From Metamycoplasma neophronis (lineage in GTDB: Bacteria; Bacillota_I; Bacilli_A; Mycoplasmatales; Metamycoplasmataceae), in NCBI RefSeq assembly GCF_006491995.1, contig NZ_VHHP01000001.1:83069-147068 (forward strand): 64,000 nucleotides of DNA. Direction: 5' to 3'. Positions 56,020-64,000 of this stretch are shown here, one piece after another; the stretch's first letter is position 1; every line of letters starts with the position of its first letter. The notes beneath the pieces are model-generated. The model was not told the origin of the DNA and did no database searches. It was given only the letters and a program-made list of their open reading frames with translations. The position numbers were made by a program, and so were the translations under genes.

Positions 56020-56571
56020 TTAAACTGTCATCAATTCTTTTTCTTTAACTTTTGACATTTCATTAATTTTTTCGATAGCTTTGTCAACTTCTTTTTGAAT
56101 ATTGTCTAAATAGTGTTTTTGTAAATCTTCTGAAAGTTCGCTATCTGATTTAATTTGTTTGTTAATATCTTGACGAGCTTGACGAATACCAACTCTTGCT
56201 TGTTCAGTGATGGTACCTAATTGTTTAGTCATTTCAACTCTTTTTTCGGTTGTCATTTGTGGATAAGTCAATCTTAATTGGTGACCTTCATTTGAAATAG
56301 CAACATTAATTTTGTTGTCCATGATAGCTTTTTCAATTGTTTTTAAAACACCCATATCATAAGGTTTAACTAGTAATTGTAATGGACTAGCAACAGTGAT
56401 AGCAGCAATTTCTTCTAGGCTGATCATTGAGTCATAATAATTAATTTTAATTTTGTTAATTAAAGCAGGGTTAGCACGTCCTACAACAACTTTTGTCATT
56501 TGGTTTTCAAAGTTGTTAATAGTTTTGTTCATTTCTTCATTTAGTTCCATTAAATATAAATTTAGTTCCAT
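56020..56571 (-). CDS. frr: Ribosome recycling factor
   Basis: Frr splits post-termination ribosomes with EF-G. The 183-residue protein contains VVVGRANPALINKI near residue 27, the middle ISLEEIAAITV and the C-terminal VRIGIRQAR-like stretch ARVGIRQARQDINKQIK near residue 125. The ATG at 56571 overlaps the pyrH stop (TAATG) and has AAGGAG at good distance. The first 12 bases of the gene recur 21 bases later (56539-56550), so the N-terminus reads MELNLYLMELNEE; the second ATG is an alternative but lacks its own ribosome binding site. Confidence 0.96.
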   Translation of the reverse strand: MELNLYLMELNEEMNKTINNFENQMTKVVVGRANPALINKIKINYYDSMISLEEIAAITVASPLQLLVKPYDMGVLKTIEKAIMDNKINVAISNEGHQLRLTYPQMTTEKRVEMTKQLGTITEQARVGIRQARQDINKQIKSDSELSEDLQKHYLDNIQKEVDKAIEKINEMSKVKEKELMTV

Positions 56572-57302
56572 TATTTCTCCTTAGATTTAGTAATGATTGT
56601 ATTTGGGATTTTATTTTCAATTGCTCTTAATAGTGCATCTTTTTCATTGATGTCGAAAATGATGATATCAATATTGTTATCTTTTGCCATTGATGCGGCT
56701 GTTTGGTCCATAACTTTTAAATCTTTTTCAAGTAATTCGTCATAAGTGATAACTGAAAATTTAGTTGCTTTGGCATTGAATTTAGGATCAGAATCATAAA
56801 CTCCATCAACATTATTTTTTCCCATTAAAATTGCATCTGCGTTGATTTCGGAAGCGAATAAAGTTGAAGCTGTATCCGTTGTGAAAAATGGTCTCCCAGT
56901 TCCGCCGGCGAATATAACAACTTCTCCATCTCTTAAATATTTTTTAGCCTTTTCATTAATATATACTTCACAAACTTTTGGGTCCATGGTTAAACTTGAT
57001 AATACACGACTTTGTAAATCGTTATTTTCAAATCCTGATTGAAGTGCTAATGCATTCATTGTTGTTGCTAACATTCCGATATAGTCGGCTCTCACCCTTT
57101 GAATGCCGTTTTTAGCGGCACTAGTTCCTCTTCAGAAGTTTCCACCGCCAACGACAATGGCTACTTCAATACCTTTTTCTAATATGATTTTTAATTGTTT
57201 AGCAAACTTTTGTACAAGTTCATAATCGATTGCTAAATGTTTCTCTTTATTAGCTAAACCTTCGCCCGAAAGTTTAATTAATACTCTTTTATATGATGAC
57301 AT
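56571..57302 (-). CDS. pyrH: UMP kinase
   Basis: UMP kinase makes UDP from UMP, as a hexamer of the amino-acid-kinase fold. The 243-residue protein shows KLSGEGLA near residue 10, VVGGGNFWRG near 50 (the TGA Trp lies here), ADYIGMLATTMNAL and FAGGTGRPFFTTDTA near 135. AGAGGT precedes the ATG at 57302. It forms the conserved pyrH-frr pair, with one-base overlap to frr. Confidence 0.97.
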
Positions 57303-57409
57303 TGATACCTCTTTTTATATAGGTTATTTCGTTTTATTATTTTATATTATTTGTAGTTATTTGGGGTAATTTTCTCAGAAAATTTAACGAAACTTATAAA
57401 TAAAAATCA

Positions 57410-57631
57410 TTAACCATTGATTTTTTGGTCAATAGTTAATAATTTCGCTTTTGCTTTTTTTACGGCATCAAATGCGCCACTTCTAGTCATGGCTAATTCA
57501 ACACCAATTTCTGCGTACGATAAATCTTCAAATAAATGTAAATACAGAGCTTGTTTTTGAGATTGGGCTAATAAATCTCCGTATTTTTCATACAATTTGA
57601 TAATTAAATTTCTTTCTTCAAGTGATTCCAT
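57410..57631 (-). CDS. ylxM: YlxM family DNA-binding protein (UPF0122)
   Basis: A 73-residue helix-turn-helix protein, shorter than the usual 100 or so. It has LAQSQKQALYLHLFEDLSYAE, similar to sigma-70 region 4, then a recognition-helix stretch AMTRSGAFDAVKKAKAKL. YlxM is found next to ffh or ftsY in Firmicutes and Mollicutes and is thought to act with the signal recognition particle. Its ATG shares a base with the ftsY stop (TAATG). No TGA codons. Confidence 0.88.
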   Translation of the reverse strand: MESLEERNLIIKLYEKYGDLLAQSQKQALYLHLFEDLSYAEIGVELAMTRSGAFDAVKKAKAKLLTIDQKING

Positions 57632-58686
57632 TATTCGTTTAAGCCCTTCATCAAACCGTAAATATAAGCATCTAAATCAAATTCAGCTAGATCTTCAACT
57701 TTTTCGCCCAAACCGATGTATTTAACAGCTAAATTAATTTCATCTTTAATAGTTAAAACTATACCACCTTTTGATGTTCCGTCCATCTTAGTCAATACAA
57801 TTCCTGATAATGGAGTAGCCTCGCCAAATACCTTAGCTTGCGCAATTCCATTTTGTCCAGTTGTTGCATCTAATACTAACAAACTTTCATGTGGAGCACC
57901 TTCGATTTTTGAAGCTAAAACTTTATTAATCTTAGCAAGCTCTGTCATCAAATTAACTTTGTTTTGCAATCTACCGGCGGTGTCGATTATTAAAACATCA
58001 TAGTTTTCTGATTGAGCTTTATCAATGGCTTTATATACAACAGCCGCTGGGTCTTTTTCGTTTTCCGCAGGTTTAACTATATCAGCTCCAACACGTTTGG
58101 TTCAAATTTCAAGTTGTTCAACTGCAGCGGCTCTAAATGTGTCGGCAGCAGCAACTAAAACCTTATGCCCCTCATCAATTAATTTCTTTGCGATTTTAGA
58201 AATTGAAGTGGTCTTACCTGAACCATTTACTCCGACAAATAACATAACATTAATACGATTAGGTTGAACATTTAATGTTGTATCAATTACTGAATTAGAA
58301 GCATAAATTGTGAATAGTTTATCAGCAATAATTTCATTGATTAATTTAGGGTCAGTAATGTTTTCATTTTTAACTTCTTTTTTACATTCGTTAATAATGA
58401 TTTGAACTAGTTTCATTGATATATCTGACATAATCAAAATTTCTTCTAGCTCTTCAAAAAATTCTTCATCAATCTTATTGTGACGGTTTTGTAATTCTTT
58501 AATGCTTTCAGTAAAAGAAGTATTTGATTTCGAAAGACCAGCGATGTAGTTATTCAATTTGTTTTGTTTGTTTAACTCTTTTTGAAGTTTCTTTTGCTCT
58601 TTTTCTTCAAGTTTGGCTTGTTTTTTAGCTATTCTTTCTTCTTTTGTTCCGAATAGTTTGTCTTTAAGATTTGATCAAAAACCCAT
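57631..58686 (-). CDS. ftsY: Signal recognition particle receptor FtsY
   Basis: FtsY is the membrane receptor GTPase that takes ribosome-nascent chains from SRP. The 351-residue protein has a short Lys/Glu-rich A domain (about residues 1-45), the N domain, and the G domain with GVNGSGKTT near residue 152, AADTFRAAAVEQL, IDTAGR, TKMDGTSKGG and GLGEKVEDL at the end. Start MGFWSNLKDK at 58686 follows AAGGAG; three TGA codons are Trp. It is cotranscribed with ylxM. Confidence 0.97.
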
Positions 58687-58832
58687 AATTAACTCCTTAG
58701 TAATTTAATAATCTAATTAAATTTTACTTTAATATCGTTATTTTAATATTGTAAACCAAACTAAAATAATATTCGCATTATGGCGCTATATTTAATTTGT
58801 AATTAAATGAATTATTTTTTTACTAATTTTAG

Positions 58833-58838
58833 TAAAAT
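58833..58838 (+). promoter_or_regulatory. -10 box for the MATE-type transporter (leaderless start)
   Basis: TAAAAT on the plus strand ends seven bases before the ATG at 58846, which has no ribosome binding site, so the message would be leaderless. Confidence 0.35.
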
Positions 58839-58845
58839 TGCTTTT

Positions 58846-60450
58846 ATGCTAAAAACAGGTGTAAAAACTAAATTAAAACAAATATTTGGAATCAGAGATT
58901 TCAAGTATATTTTTAAACTTACCTTGCCAATCTTTATTCAAACTTTATTTTTTGCTCTTGTTTCTGTTGTTGGTTCACTTGCGACTACAATGTATTATAA
59001 AGTGTGACACATTGACGGCTCATACAATGGTTATTATTTCTATACATTCGCCAAAATTTTAACTGTTTATAAAATCCTAACATTCATTCCGTTAATTTAT
59101 CAGTTAGGTGTTTTAGTTTTAGCATCAAATCTTTTCGGGCAGAAAAAAGAAAAAGACATACCGAAAGTTTTATGGTCATCTATATATGTTTCACTTTTAA
59201 TTAACTTCGGATGTTATTTAATTATGTTCTTTAGCGCGCCAGCCATTTTATCTGCATCTGGTGCCAAAGCTAGCCCAATTATCGCTTGAAAAACTCAAGA
59301 AGGTTATCAACTTTATATGAATAACGTTGAGAGATTAAAAGCTGCCAATATCTCAGCCGCTGATATCACTCAAGCAATTTATGGTGGTTCATACCAAGGT
59401 ATTATTTTAGAAAATACTAAACCCTTAATCTTAGAAACAAGCGAACTTGCTTTTACTGTTAAATTCATTAGATTAACAACCCTTGATATCTTTTTAGCAT
59501 CAATTGCCTTGATATTTGTTTCAGCCCTACAAGCAATCGAAAAAAACAATTATGCTATCATAGGTATTATTTCAAGTATTTTTATTCGTACCGCTTTTAC
59601 ATATTCAGTTTTATTTATTCCAAACGGAAGATTAAATTTAATTTTACTAATTTCAATGGAAACGGTAGTTGGGGCTTTAATTAACCTAGTAATCTCATAT
59701 GCTTTTGTTTATCACTTTATTTTCAAAAAATACAAAATCAAAGTCAGCGAAACATGAAATAATCGTTATATTCGTGAAGTTATTAAACTAGGGTTACCAA
59801 TTGCACTTGAAACCGGAATTTGATTCATCGCGCAATACATGATCGCCAGTGCCATTCCATACGGGAATCTAGATGCTAAATATGTTGGTTTATGACGTGC
59901 TGTTAACAATACTTATGACATCTTCAACTCATTTGTAATGGCATTAAGCTATGTAACTACAGTTATTGTCGGTATTGAGATTGGTAAACAAGATTTCAAG
60001 CGCGCTCATTCATTAGGAAATAGTTCCTTAAAACTTGGATTTTATGCACAAACAATTTTATCAATCTGTGGCCTACTATTAACCTGACCTTCTCTAAAAA
60101 TTTATTCAATTGATACTGCCATGATTAATCAAGTTGGCTACTTTGTAGTTGGCTTAATGATGCTTAAAGCAATATTTGACATCGGTAACTTAACAACACT
60201 AAGAGCACTATGAGGTGCAAATGATGTTTGAATGCCAAACTTTGTAGCTCTTCTAACAATGATTGGGGTACAGCTATCAGCTGTGTACATGGTTGCAATA
60301 TTCCAAAACACCGCAGAATTTAAACTTTCGCAAGGAATTTATATCATATTGCTAACTGCCGCCACTTTGCTTGACCCTATCTTTAGAACAATCCTATTTG
60401 GATTACGTTGAAATAGTTATAAATGAACTAAATATGCAAAAAAACTATAA
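58846..60450 (+). CDS. MATE family efflux transporter
   Basis: A 534-residue membrane protein with about twelve hydrophobic segments in two related halves, fitting the multidrug and toxic-compound extrusion family (opening FKLTLPIFIQTLFFALVSVVGSLATTMYY without its spaces is the conserved first helix: see LPIFIQTLFFALVSVVGS). About 50 hydrophilic residues (around 155-205) interrupt the first half. TGA codons are Trp. An alternative in-frame ATG at 58807 would add 13 residues. I prefer 58846, which follows a possible -10 box. Substrate unknown. Confidence 0.85.
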
Positions 60451-60458
60451 TAATTTTA

Positions 60459-60477
60459 AAGCCCATTTTGATGGGTT
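60459..60477 (+). terminator. Terminator of the MATE-type transporter
   Basis: A 7 bp stem (60459-60465 with 60472-60477, one G-U) is followed by TTTTTTATTT on the plus strand, eight bases after the stop codon. Confidence 0.75.
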
Positions 60478-60582
60478 TTTTATTTATAAAATCCATTGAA
60501 AATTAGGTTAAAATAACAATATTTTTATGTTTAATAATATGTAAAAGAGTAAAATATTAACATAAATAAAAGGGGGATAAAA

Positions 60583-61275
60583 ATGAAAATATTAGACTGA
60601 ATAAACGAAGATAACGAAGTATATTTACCATATACCGTAGAAGAAATTTCATATCGTGTTAACTCTGCTTTACCAATGAAAGCTTCAGAAGTTAAAAAAG
60701 AAAAATATTTATTACCTATTAATGATAAGTATGCTTACATTGTTAAAATCCTAGACAAATGCGATACATGCGAAAGCACCGACAAAGAAGAGCTATGAGT
60801 AACCCATATCTTAGATGTTTGCAAATACGAAGCTGGTGGAGAATGAGGTCGCGAAGCAAAGAACATCCGTCCATTTAAAGAATATGCCAAAGGACAAGTA
60901 GATAATAATTTAAGACGCGCAATACTAAAATTGTTTAATACAATTATTGACCTATATCTAAAAGATCCTGATTGAACTAAATCAGATAGCGAATATGCCG
61001 AATTTGAAAATGAAGATGGCATTGATATCTTTACCTCAGCTGGTGCCAAGAAAATTATTGAAGAACTATTACACATTCAAAATCTTGAATCACCAGCTTC
61101 ATTATCTGAAGAATTATCGTACATTATGTTATTCTCAAGAGTTAAATTCGACGAAGTTGAAGATTTGTTTTCATTAGATACATTTAATCGCGAATTTATT
61201 TGCAATGATAAAATCATCGAAAAACAAAAATTTGTTTTTGATTTCTTATTATCAGTTTTAAAAATTAGGGGATAA
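60583..61275 (+). CDS. Hypothetical cytoplasmic protein
   Basis: A 230-residue soluble protein that I do not recognise, whole only with TGA read as Trp (residue 6 and three more). It has no signal or membrane segment. It begins MKILDWINEDNEVYLPYTVE and contains a short Cys pair, CDTCES near residue 63, followed by a charged, probably helical C-terminal half. A strong AAAGGGGG precedes the ATG at 60583 and a terminator follows. It is acidic overall. Possibly a Mollicutes-specific protein; function unknown. Confidence 0.75.
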
Positions 61276-61286
61276 TTTAGATCAAG

Positions 61287-61302
61287 AGAAGCAATTGCTT
61301 CT
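61287..61302 (+). terminator. Terminator of the gene at 60583-61275
   Basis: A short inverted repeat (AGAAGC with GCTTCT, A-T extended) is followed by TTTAATTTTTT on the plus strand. The end of the T run overlaps a TATAAT box (61313-61318) for the next gene. Confidence 0.65.
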
Positions 61303-61312
61303 TTTAATTTTT

Positions 61313-61318
61313 TATAAT
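61313..61318 (+). promoter_or_regulatory. -10 box for the DUF2785-like gene
   Basis: TATAAT on the plus strand 17 bases before the ATG at 61336, directly after the terminator of the previous gene. Confidence 0.5.
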
Positions 61319-61335
61319 TTATCAAAGAGGTAATT

Positions 61336-62157
61336 ATGATCAAACAATTAGAGAAAAAACTAAATACAGATGAAGATATTGAAATAAATCAAGATGAATT
61401 AAATTTCATGCTACAAAATATTGGTTCTCCAGATAAACAAATTCGCGATGAAATCATATTTTCATTGTTCGGCAAGGGTTTTTATACTGAAGCATTCGAA
61501 AAAGAACAAGTTATTGAAATATATGATTATTTAATCAATCAAAATATTATTTTTGAGAAAATCGAAGAAGCGGATATTTTATATGCTCTAAAAAGGAGCT
61601 TTGCGATTCTTTTATATTCTTTAATTGTTACTTTCGGCAACAAAAAAGAATATAAATATTTTGGAATTCTTTCTAAAGGACAAACGCACAAAATATTAGA
61701 AGAAATTCTTAAATATATTGAAAAAGAAAAATGCACAGTTGGCTATAGCGAACAATATGGCTGAATTGATTGTTTTTCGCATGCTAGTCAATTAATAATA
61801 GATCTTATTAAAGCCGATTATGAACATAGTATTTTTCCTAATCAAATTTTAGATTCTATATATTTATCTTTAATTAATCAAAATAGCGAATTTGGTGACG
61901 GACAAGAAAAACGTTTTGCTTATATTATTGCTTCTTTATATAAAAATGGTTATATTGAACATGATGAAATATTAGAATATATCAAAAAATTAGGAAGCTA
62001 CCAACGAGAAGCCAAATCATTTGATATTAAAAATGAAAGATGTTATGAAAATATTTTAAATACACTTAATTTCTTTGTGTTGTTTATAAACGACGGAGAA
62101 ATAATTAATTTAATCAAGAATCTTAACAATATTAATGAAATTATTTCCATGATATAG
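61336..62157 (+). CDS. DUF2785-like protein
   Basis: A 273-residue, mostly helical protein. The segment EQYGWIDCFSHASQLIIDL near residue 140 resembles the family pattern GWxHAxAHGADLL of DUF2785 proteins, and the rest (helical repeats with YDYLINQNI, ILDSIYLSLI) fits their all-alpha nature. The family's function is not known. One TGA (Trp in the motif) interrupts the frame in the standard code. AGAGG precedes the ATG. It converges on the NERD gene. Family assignment is tentative. Confidence 0.7.
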
Positions 62158-62165
62158 TATTTTTT

Positions 62166-62209
62166 CCCAATAAAAAAATAGAGCTTTTTTGCTCTATTTT
62201 TTTATTGGG
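62166..62209. terminator. Bidirectional terminator with a 19 bp perfect stem
   Basis: 62166-62184 pairs perfectly with 62191-62209 around a six-base loop. It lies between converging genes and has T-rich tails on both strands. Confidence 0.9.
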
Positions 62210-62212
62210 TTT

Positions 62213-63076
62213 TTATTTTGCGTTTATAAAAATATTATTCAGTTTCGAAATATTGGTTTTATACCATTCGCCATTTATTTGGTAATTAATTTCGTGTCCA
62301 TATACCTTTATTTTTATTACTTCTAAGTTGTTTAATAAAATTGTAAGTTTATCCGATAACAAACTATGAACTATATCAATTTTATTGATATTATTCTTAT
62401 TAATAATCATGTTTTTGTATTCAAACACTAACGAACTCGGATCAATTATGCAGCTTTCTCAACGGCTCGTCAAAAATTGGCTTGTGTATAATATATCATA
62501 CCCAATCAATAATTGTTCAAGTTTTTCTAAGTCAATATGATGATTACTATTATGAATGTTTTTCAGTATATAATAACACATACTTTCAATATCTGTAAAT
62601 CAAGGGACGCTGTTTTCTGCAACTACAGTATCGGCATCCAAAAACAGAACAATCGGCTCAAATCATACGCCTTTGTTTTGCTCTTTTAATTGCATTAAAT
62701 TGCCAATAACTTGTTTAAAAGGACTTTTATGTATAATTTTTTTTCCGTTGTTTTTATCTTGAATAAAGGTGTTCCCGTCTTGTTTCAAATTTCCTTTTCA
62801 AGATTTCACTTCAATAACATAAACATTGCTTTTATAAATAATTAAAAAATCAATTTCGCCTTTTGCTTGCTGAACATTTAAACAAATATTATGATATACT
62901 TTTGCATCAGGCAAATACATTTTTAGTTCTTTAGAAACTCTGCTTTCCATTCCGTCTCCGTAGTATTTTTTAGATTCCTTTAGAAGCAACGGAGGGGCAA
63001 ACCATCTTTTAATGCCATTAATTATTTTTCTAAATATATTTTCTTTTTTATTTTTTGACATAAAAGCTCTTTTCAT
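62213..63076 (-). CDS. NERD-domain protein (nuclease-related)
   Basis: A 287-residue protein with a NERD domain (about residues 35-140). The segment GEIDFLIIYKSNVYVIEVKSWKG is the core; its Asp and EVKS match the PD-(D/E)XK-like residues of this family. A basic helix and hydrophobic patch lie before it (IKRWFAPPLLL). The C-terminal half is not recognised. NERD proteins are suspected nucleases in DNA processing or defence. TGA codons are Trp. Start at 63076 is preferred over an ATG 14 bases downstream that is in-frame only from residue six; neither has a good ribosome binding site. Confidence 0.8.
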
Positions 63077-63192
63077 TTTTTTTCATTGATACTATTTTAA
63101 ATTTTAAAATATCGACAGATTCTATTTTTAAAATAAAGTACAACTTTTTTCCTTGTTTTTATAAAGAAAAAACAGTTATATTATTAGTTTAA

Positions 63193-63836
63193 TTATAGTT
63201 TTTTAATTTCATCGAATATCTTTTTATTTTTTTGTTTAGACCAATATCCATAATATTCGTTAAAGGATGAATATAGGTATTCTTCACGATAAAGAAAGTT
63301 GTATTTACAATTTGTTTTAAATCTTTTCAATAACACTAAATAAACATGTTTATCGTTTTCTATTAATGAAAGACATTTTCTCATTCACTCTAGTTTCGGA
63401 GTTCAACCAGAATAAAAATCGTTTAGAAGCGGGGCAATAAAAACGGTTATCCCTTGAATTCTTAACCAGTCTGTAGTGCTTGTGTTCTCATCTTCAAAAG
63501 TTCTCATGAATTTGCCCGTAACATCTTTTTTTAGAAATTTTTCGCAAATTAAAATATGTAAAAGCAAATGTTCCAAATAATCACAGTAAACTAAATTCTC
63601 TGGTAATTGTCATTCGTATGGATATCGCTTGGCGTTTTCGCGATCGCTAAGAAGAACTTCATGATCTTCATACTTATGATGGGCCATTAGCCCTTCGTTA
63701 GTTCTTGAAGCTTTTTTGTCCTTATATCAACTTTTTGTAAAGTATGGAACTGGACCTAGCCCGTATTTTTTTGTAAATAATCACAATATTCCAAATAATT
63801 TAAATTTTTAACTTTTTCGTATTCTTCTAAATTCAT
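63193..63836 (-). pseudogene. HNH-like protein, frameshifted near its start
   Basis: The frame begins at ATG 63836 (MNLEEYEKVKNLNYLEYCDY), with a strong AGGGGG upstream, but stops after 26 codons. From about codon 23 a second frame runs open to 63193 and encodes some 190 residues. The switch lies at a T7 run, 63766-63772; one extra base restores a 215-residue protein. Key features are GLMAHHKYEDH, QLPENLVYCDYLEHLLLH and a C-terminal YYGYWSK. These resemble HNH-type endonucleases that have paired His and Asn residues. Identity tentative. It could be a pseudogene, a phase-variable gene or a sequencing error. Divergent edge region follows. Confidence 0.6.
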
Positions 63837-64000
63837 TAATCCCCCTCAATGATAAACTTATCATCATAATTTATGTGAATGTTTCGTTTTCTCAGAAATT
63901 TTAAAATTTATATTTTTTTACTATCTTTATTTTATCAAAACCAAAAACATTTTATTCTATGTCGCAGTATTGGGTATTGTTATTATAGCTATTTTAGTAT
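63837..64000. other. Window-edge intergenic sequence
   Basis: A/T-rich. On the plus strand the last 20 codons are open and hydrophobic (VAVLGIVIIAILV from 63961), but no start codon with a ribosome binding site is seen. It might be the start of a membrane-protein gene reaching beyond the window. Confidence 0.3.

Noticed and set aside
63920-64000. Start of a plus-strand membrane-protein gene at the right edge
   Set aside because: The last codons are hydrophobic and open, but no start codon with a ribosome binding site is visible; too short to support.

Overview
The window is a very AT-rich, gene-dense piece of a Mollicutes chromosome, most likely a Mycoplasma/Mycoplasmopsis of the hominis-synoviae-pulmonis type. 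The decisive sign is that TGA must be read as Trp (genetic code 4). Conserved proteins such as RsmA, TatD, EF-Ts, S2, DnaK, SMC, PolC, FtsY, CdsA and RNase III are whole only if their in-frame TGA codons are decoded, and TGA falls where homologues carry Trp. Other signs are PolC as the only polymerase seen, lipoproteins with Mollicutes-type lipoboxes, a MnuA-type surface nuclease, and a CIRCE element at dnaK. The species cannot be fixed from the window.

Layout. 1-6400: surface nuclease (cut by the window edge), the operon mtnN-tatD-rsmA, an alpha/beta hydrolase with a small membrane protein, and rpsB-tsf. 6626-11764: a translationally coupled operon of an ABC-2 permease, its ATPase and three related lipoproteins. 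11948-13738: dnaK under a CIRCE operator. 13957-24386: a surface block with a 750-residue lipoprotein carrying an internal duplication, a lipoprotein gene of about 5.9 kb built of some 16 repeat modules and broken by a one-base frameshift, a membrane-anchored unknown and a HAD phosphatase. 24596-29554: gmk, stp, prkC, rsgA, rpe and a small membrane protein in one run, with rsmD upstream. 29628-38624: a membrane zinc metalloprotease, an amino acid permease, uvrB with a Dam/DpnII-type restriction-modification pair whose nuclease is frameshifted, a leucine-rich-repeat lipoprotein and a VapD-type ribonuclease. 38769-49654: smc, small membrane proteins, an AEC transporter, and glyA-asp23-fakA-plsX-rnc. 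49655-50082 holds a candidate structured RNA. 50083-58686: cdsA-polC, a 614-base region without a convincing gene, pyrH-frr and ftsY-ylxM. 58846-64000: a MATE-type transporter, two soluble unknowns, a NERD-domain protein and a frameshifted HNH-like gene.

How the genes work together. FakA (with a fatty-acid binding partner elsewhere), PlsX and CdsA form the route from scavenged fatty acids to phospholipids. PrkC and Stp are a kinase/phosphatase pair beside RsgA and Gmk. RsmA, RsmD, RNase III, EF-Ts, S2, Frr and RsgA are ribosome and translation factors. PolC, SMC and UvrB serve replication, chromosome structure and repair. The lipoproteins, nuclease and metalloprotease make up the host-facing surface.

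Most notable observations: the very large repeat lipoprotein with its frameshift at a canonical slippery heptamer; three apparent frameshifts in the window, each restored by one extra A beside an A run; a nested-stem RNA candidate downstream of polC; a three-paralogue lipoprotein operon coupled to an ABC-2 transporter; and a VapD gene with no visible partner. No tRNA, rRNA, CRISPR array or intact insertion sequence was seen. All coordinates and motif readings come from manual reading; no search or folding program was run.
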